From NCBI RefSeq assembly GCF_001282115.1, contig NZ_LJBR01000006.1:1-44958 (forward strand): 44,958 bases of DNA, in the 5' to 3' direction. Below the pieces are notes generated by a model. It had not been told where the DNA came from and made no database searches. It saw nothing but the letters and a program-made list of their open reading frames with translations. Source of the DNA: Streptomyces sp. NRRL B-24085. Lineage in GTDB: Bacteria; Actinomycetota; Actinomycetes; Streptomycetales; Streptomycetaceae. The position numbers and the translations under genes are program-made. Below, one piece after another: positions 41,306-44,958 of the stretch (position 1 is its first letter; each line of letters begins with the position of its first letter).

Positions 41306-41798
41306 GCGGGCTCCCGGGCAGACGGTGATCTGCCTCTACGGTATGCAGGCCCGCTGCGGCCCGGTGCGGCGCCCCGCCGGTCGGGACCCTCCCGGCCTGC
41401 GGCCACTCAGCTCCGCCGGTACCGGTTCGGTGCCGCGCACCACGGTGTTGCTGACACCGCCGTGCCCCCGACCCTGACGGTGACCGTGTCCCCGGGCCGC
41501 GGGGCCGGGTCCTGCCTGCCGCGCGGCCGCACAGCTCGGCGCAGCAGCGGCCGTTTCCGCAGGCCCCGGAGCCGAGAACGTCTCCGGGGCGCGCCCAGCT
41601 CCCGCGCGAGGCGCAGGCTGTCAGAGGCGCAGGCCGTCCTCTTCCCGAACGTCCAGCTCATGCGAGGCGGCATCCGGTGCACGCCCAGGACGCGGCGCAC
41701 ATCCGGCTGCGCCGGAAGGTGGCGGAAATGGGCTTGGCTGCGGCGCCCGTGCGGGGAGCCTCAGCACAGTGCAGAGCCCGCCCCCCGAGGAACCGCCG
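41306..41798. other. gene-free region with small repeats
   Basis: No frame here is convincing; a 97-codon minus frame (41407-41700) is Arg-rich with no ribosome site. Visible features: a 10-bp palindrome CCGGTACCGG (41416-41425), a 6-bp hairpin (41443-41459) and an imperfect 15-base direct repeat (41608-41622 and 41624-41638, one mismatch). Confidence 0.5.
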
Positions 41799-43085
41799 TC
41801 AGGCCGCTTCGTCCGGCAGAGGGCGGGCGCCGGAAGTCGCCGGCCGTCGCCGTACGCCCCTCAGGCCCGCGGCGACCAGGAGTGCGGCCGCCCCCAGGAC
41901 CCCCACCGCACCCGCCAGGCTCCCCACGGCCGACTCCCCGGCCAGCAGCACCAGCGGGCACACGAACTCGCCGCCGAAGAACGCCGCCGTCCACAGGCCG
42001 GTACCGCGGCCGCGGTCCTCGAACGCCAACCGGGACATCGCGCTCGTGAGCAGGGCCGGCAGCAGCATCCCCGTCCCCACACAGTTGATCACCGCGCCGA
42101 CCACCAGCAGCGGGGCGTTCCCCGCGAGGGACATCACCCCGAAACCGGCCGCGCACACCGCGAGCACGGCGGGCAGCATCGGCTCCGGCGCACGCTCCAG
42201 GCGGGCGAAGGCGATCGCCCCGCCCAGCGTGGCCGCACCGGCGACCGCCGTGGCCAGGCCGATCACCCCCGAGTTCGCCACCCCGAGGTCGTCGAGCAGA
42301 TACGACATCTCGACCGGCACGGTGTAGAACACCATCGCCCCGAAGAAGGTGAGCGCACAGATGCCGCCCGACTGCCTCCAGGGGAAGGGCCGTCGAGGAC
42401 CGGCCGGGCGCTCGGCAACGGTCACCCGGCTCGCGGTGCCGGGCAGCGCCGAGGCCATGAGCGGCGCCAGCACCAGGCTCACGGCGTACACCCAGAACGG
42501 CATCCGCCAGCCCGCCGCGCCCGCGGCCCCGCCGAGCACGAAGAACACGGTCGCCGACGCGGAGGCGCACATCGTCTGCAGCGCGAGGTACCGCACCCGC
42601 AGCCGCCCCGAGTAGTAGTCGCCGATCAGTGTCGTGCAGCACGTCATGATCGCGGCCTCGGTGACCCCGACCAACGCCCGGCTCGCGATGATCGCGCCCA
42701 AGGAGTCCAGCCACAGCGGCGCCGTGCCGAAGACGGCGTACAGCAGTGTCGCCACGATCAGCAGCCGCTTGCGCCCGAGCCGGTCCACGATCACCCCGGC
42801 GAACGGGGCGAGCAACGCCAGCGCCAGCGCGGGAACGGTCAGCGCGAGCGGCACGAGTGCCTTCGCGCCCGGCACGGACGCGAAGTGGTCCTGCATCTTC
42901 GGCAGCACCGGGGCGATCAGGACCGCCCCCAGGATCGGGAGGCAGCTTCCGGCCATCAGCAGGGTCACCCGCAGCAGATGGGCCGGGCCCGAGACGGCGA
43001 CGGGCGGTGTCGTCCACCGCGGCGGGGGACGGGGGCACGGATCCGGGCATGACGACTCCAGGGACGGTGTACGGGAAGCGGTCAT
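41799..43085 (-). CDS. major facilitator superfamily transporter
   Basis: The 428-residue product has twelve predicted helices from about residue 35. The MFS loop 2-3 motif is present as GVIVDRLGRKRLLIV, with the equivalent half in the second bundle (ARLERAPEPML). ALVGVTEAAIMTCCTTLIGDYY follows in helix 4. It is probably a drug or metabolite exporter; the substrate is unknown. The ATG at 43085 is the first start that does not add a long polar tail, but no Shine-Dalgarno is evident. The AcoR-like gene lies 225 nt upstream on the same strand and may regulate it. Confidence 0.88.
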   Translation of the reverse strand: MTASRTPSLESSCPDPCPRPPPRWTTPPVAVSGPAHLLRVTLLMAGSCLPILGAVLIAPVLPKMQDHFASVPGAKALVPLALTVPALALALLAPFAGVIVDRLGRKRLLIVATLLYAVFGTAPLWLDSLGAIIASRALVGVTEAAIMTCCTTLIGDYYSGRLRVRYLALQTMCASASATVFFVLGGAAGAAGWRMPFWVYAVSLVLAPLMASALPGTASRVTVAERPAGPRRPFPWRQSGGICALTFFGAMVFYTVPVEMSYLLDDLGVANSGVIGLATAVAGAATLGGAIAFARLERAPEPMLPAVLAVCAAGFGVMSLAGNAPLLVVGAVINCVGTGMLLPALLTSAMSRLAFEDRGRGTGLWTAAFFGGEFVCPLVLLAGESAVGSLAGAVGVLGAAALLVAAGLRGVRRRPATSGARPLPDEAA

Positions 43086-43240
43086 GCCGTGAGCGACACG
43101 CCCTGCGTGGGCGCGCTCGGCATGCCGGGGGCGTCCGCACACCGGCGGCTCGTCGGACAGCGGCGTGCGGGCTGGCACGACTATGAGCGGTACGGACGGC
43201 TCACCGCCATCCTCCACGCGATCCGAATCCCGTATCCGGT

Positions 43241-43259
43241 TCATCCATGGAGTGGATGA
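43241..43259. promoter_or_regulatory. TCATCC-GGATGA inverted repeat upstream of the MFS gene
   Basis: Six-base perfect arms with a 7-base centre lie about 155 bases upstream of the MFS start, between it and the AcoR-like gene. It is a possible regulator site; the evidence is modest. Confidence 0.35.
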
Positions 43260-43310
43260 GCCTGATAAGGGGGCTGCCTGCCGGATTCCGGCCCGGGCCC
43301 GGCCCGCTCC

Positions 43311-44958
43311 TCAGCCCTCGTACTCCCGCAGCTTGCGGTACAGCGTCGCCCGTCCGATGCCGAGGGCCGCCGCCGCCCGGGACTTGTTGCCGCCGTGGCG
43401 GTGCAGGGTCTCCAGGATCGTGGCGCGTTCGGCGTGTTCCATCGGGCTGAGCGGGCGGACGGCGGGGCCCTCCCGCACGGTGTCCGGAAGCTCGTCCCGC
43501 CTAACCGGTCCCGCGATCCGCCGGTGTTCCGCCAAGGCCTGCACGACGTGGGCGAGTTCGGTGACGTTCCCGGGCCACGGATGCTGTTCGAGCGCCCGCA
43601 GGGCGTCCAGCGTCCAGGTCAGCGGAGGGCACCCCGGGGCCGGGCGCGGGGCGAGCGCCGACAGCAACTCCCTGATGTCCTCGGCGCGTTCACGCAGCGG
43701 CGGCAGGACGACCGTGCGGGCGGCCAGTTTGTCGAGGAGCCGCTGGAGGCAGGGCCCGGGTGCCGTGCCGGGGGTGTGGGTGACCAGCAGCCGGAGCTCC
43801 GGGTGCGTGTCGAGGAGGGAGTTGAGCGTGGCCACGGCGGGCTGCGTCAGGCGCTCGGCGTGCCGGAGGACCAGGGGACCCCCCGCAGCCCACTCGGCCA
43901 AGTCGCCTTCCAGGGTGCCGCCTTCGGCCGCGTCGACCACCTGAACGCCGGCCGGTCCCAGCAACTCCCGGGCCAGCGCGGTCTTTCCCGTCCCCCGTTC
44001 CCCGGTCAGCAGCACGGGCTCGGGGGAGCGGACCAGTTCGGCGGCGCGCTCGACCGCGTGACGCCACGGCGGGGAGGAACCCGCCAGGCAGGGCAACGGC
44101 ACCGGCCGGGGCCTCGGGACGTCCTGCGCCCGCGGCTCCAGGACGGCCACGATCCCCACGACCACCCCCTCCTGGCGCACCGGGTCGATGCGGGCCCCGC
44201 ACCCGGCTCCCTCGGGCAACTCGGCGACCGGCGGCGCGTCTGTGTGCCGTGCCGCCATCGCCGTGTGCTCGAGGGCCCGGAGCACCTCCGGAGTCGCCAG
44301 CCGCTCGGCCGCCGCACTGATCAGGCGGTTGCGGCCGTCCAGCGCGGCCACCGCGCGGTCCTCGCCGCGGGCGGCCCGCAAGTAGGCGTCCAGCAGGACC
44401 TGTTCGGGCCGTCCGGCCCGGGCCAGCAGTTCCGCTTCGACGGCCGCCGCGGCGGCCTCGGCGAGCGCCGCCTGCGGGTGCGGCGGGCGTCCGCCCGGCA
44501 GGTGGGAGGCGACGGTGAGCGTACCGAGCGCCTGTCCCCCCTTCGGCGCGAGGACCGGGACGCTGACCGCCGACACGTCCTGCCACAGGTCGAGGAAGTG
44601 CTCGGGCCCGTGCACCTCGGCACGGCGCCGGCTGCGCAGGGCGAGGGCCGCGCTGTTGTGACCGACCTCCTGCTCCGACAGCCCCGGGCAGGGGACGAGC
44701 CCGGGCGCGTTCCCGTACGTCCACAGCACGCGCAGCCGTGCGTCGGTGAGGAGGAGGACGGAGCGGCCGGTGCCGAGGGCGGGGGCGATCCGTTCGAGCA
44801 CCGGGCGGGCGGCGCCGAGCAGCGCGGACTCGACCGGCCGGGGCGGATCGGCGGCGGGTTCCCGCAAGTCGTGCGGCACGCCGAAGTCGTGCGGTACGCC
44901 GTAGAAACGGGCCCGCCGCCACGCCGCGAGGACCTCCTCCGGCACACCGTCGGGCACC
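43311..44958 (-). CDS. AcoR-like GAF/AAA/Fis-HTH regulator, 5' end outside the window
   Basis: At least 549 codons are visible; the start lies beyond the right edge. The order is: an N-terminal sensor region with VPEEVLAAWRRARFYGVPHD, a GAF-like domain (about 45-180), an ATPase domain with Walker A GERGTGKT (about 310), LPPLRERAEDIRELLSAL and HPWPGNVTELAHVV, and a C-terminal Fis-type HTH (GGNKSRAAAALGIGRATLYRKL). The organisation is that of sigma-54 activators of the AcoR type, but the ATPase lacks the GAFTGA loop that contacts sigma-54, and Streptomyces has no such sigma factor. It therefore acts by another route. The visible end is followed by a short GC-rich hairpin (GCCGGA-T-TCCGGC). Confidence 0.88.
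   Translation of the reverse strand, partial: VPDGVPEEVLAAWRRARFYGVPHDFGVPHDLREPAADPPRPVESALLGAARPVLERIAPALGTGRSVLLLTDARLRVLWTYGNAPGLVPCPGLSEQEVGHNSAALALRSRRRAEVHGPEHFLDLWQDVSAVSVPVLAPKGGQALGTLTVASHLPGGRPPHPQAALAEAAAAAVEAELLARAGRPEQVLLDAYLRAARGEDRAVAALDGRNRLISAAAERLATPEVLRALEHTAMAARHTDAPPVAELPEGAGCGARIDPVRQEGVVVGIVAVLEPRAQDVPRPRPVPLPCLAGSSPPWRHAVERAAELVRSPEPVLLTGERGTGKTALARELLGPAGVQVVDAAEGGTLEGDLAEWAAGGPLVLRHAERLTQPAVATLNSLLDTHPELRLLVTHTPGTAPGPCLQRLLDKLAARTVVLPPLRERAEDIRELLSALAPRPAPGCPPLTWTLDALRALEQHPWPGNVTELAHVVQALAEHRRIAGPVRRDELPDTVREGPAVRPLSPMEHAERATILETLHRHGGNKSRAAAALGIGRATLYRKLREYEG
44866..44901 (-). repeat. 18-base tandem duplication inside the AcoR-like gene
   Basis: Two 18-base copies (44866-44883, 44884-44901), differing at one base, encode GVPHDF followed by GVPHDL. 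It looks like a recent in-frame duplication. Confidence 0.8.

Noticed and set aside
41407..41700. 97-codon minus-strand Arg-rich frame in the 41.3-41.8 kb gap
   Set aside because: No ribosome site and no recognisable family; too weak to call.

Overview
The window is high-GC chromosomal DNA from a Streptomyces or a close relative. The evidence is the codon use, frequent GTG and TTG starts, GGAGG-type ribosome binding sites, LASTG-type wall-sorting signals, an SCO2400-type protein, RsbU/RsbV/RsbW-type regulators and a Zur-type operator. I see no rRNA, tRNA, CRISPR array, prophage or intact insertion sequence. About 38 genes can be supported, plus one clear pseudogene. The edges cut a PemK/MazF-like toxin gene (left) and an AcoR-like regulator gene (right).

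Layout. 1-5.7 kb: partial toxin, small membrane protein, flotillin with an NfeD-like stub, an amidase, and a secreted GH43/AbfB arabinan/xylan-type hydrolase with its own promoter and operator-like palindromes. 5.5-13.1 kb: one minus-strand operon read from a Zur-box promoter at about 13.08 kb. It encodes three secreted repeat proteins (two with a sorting-type C-terminus), a metal-binding lipoprotein whose two lobes are split by the same repeat domain, an ABC ATPase and a metal-type permease. 13.3-17.4 kb: saccharopine-dehydrogenase-like protein, divergent GlxA/AraC-type regulator, short-chain dehydrogenase and a ZIP metal transporter. 17.5-19.8 kb: SpoIIE-type phosphatase, STAS antagonist and HATPase kinase, together a partner-switching set. 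20.1-25.4 kb: phosphoglucomutase, amidohydrolase, SCO2400-type zinc-ribbon protein with a poly-serine tract, and a secreted HAF-repeat protein. 25.5-29.6 kb: TetR regulator divergent from an APC permease/YtcJ-like amidohydrolase operon. 29.7-34.1 kb: malic enzyme, LacI regulator and GH1 beta-glucosidase. 34.2-39.4 kb: MarR regulator, luciferase-like monooxygenase, TPR protein, a periplasmic-binding-fold protein with no signal peptide, VOC protein and aldo/keto reductase. 39.6-45 kb: decayed SigJ-type sigma factor gene, membrane-bound PP2C phosphatase, MFS transporter and the AcoR-like regulator.

The most interesting system is the zinc-type anchored-repeat ABC operon. Four of its six repeat units share a GHxD motif and an HxHxxW motif. 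The other two units, the N-terminal ones of the two larger surface proteins, have lost both together. In the binding lipoprotein the inserted unit appears circularly permuted, second half before first half. With the Zur box this suggests a cell-wall zinc relay in which the repeat itself binds metal. The palindromes in front of the GH1, luciferase-like, APC-permease and GH43 genes are specific candidate operators for the neighbouring regulators.
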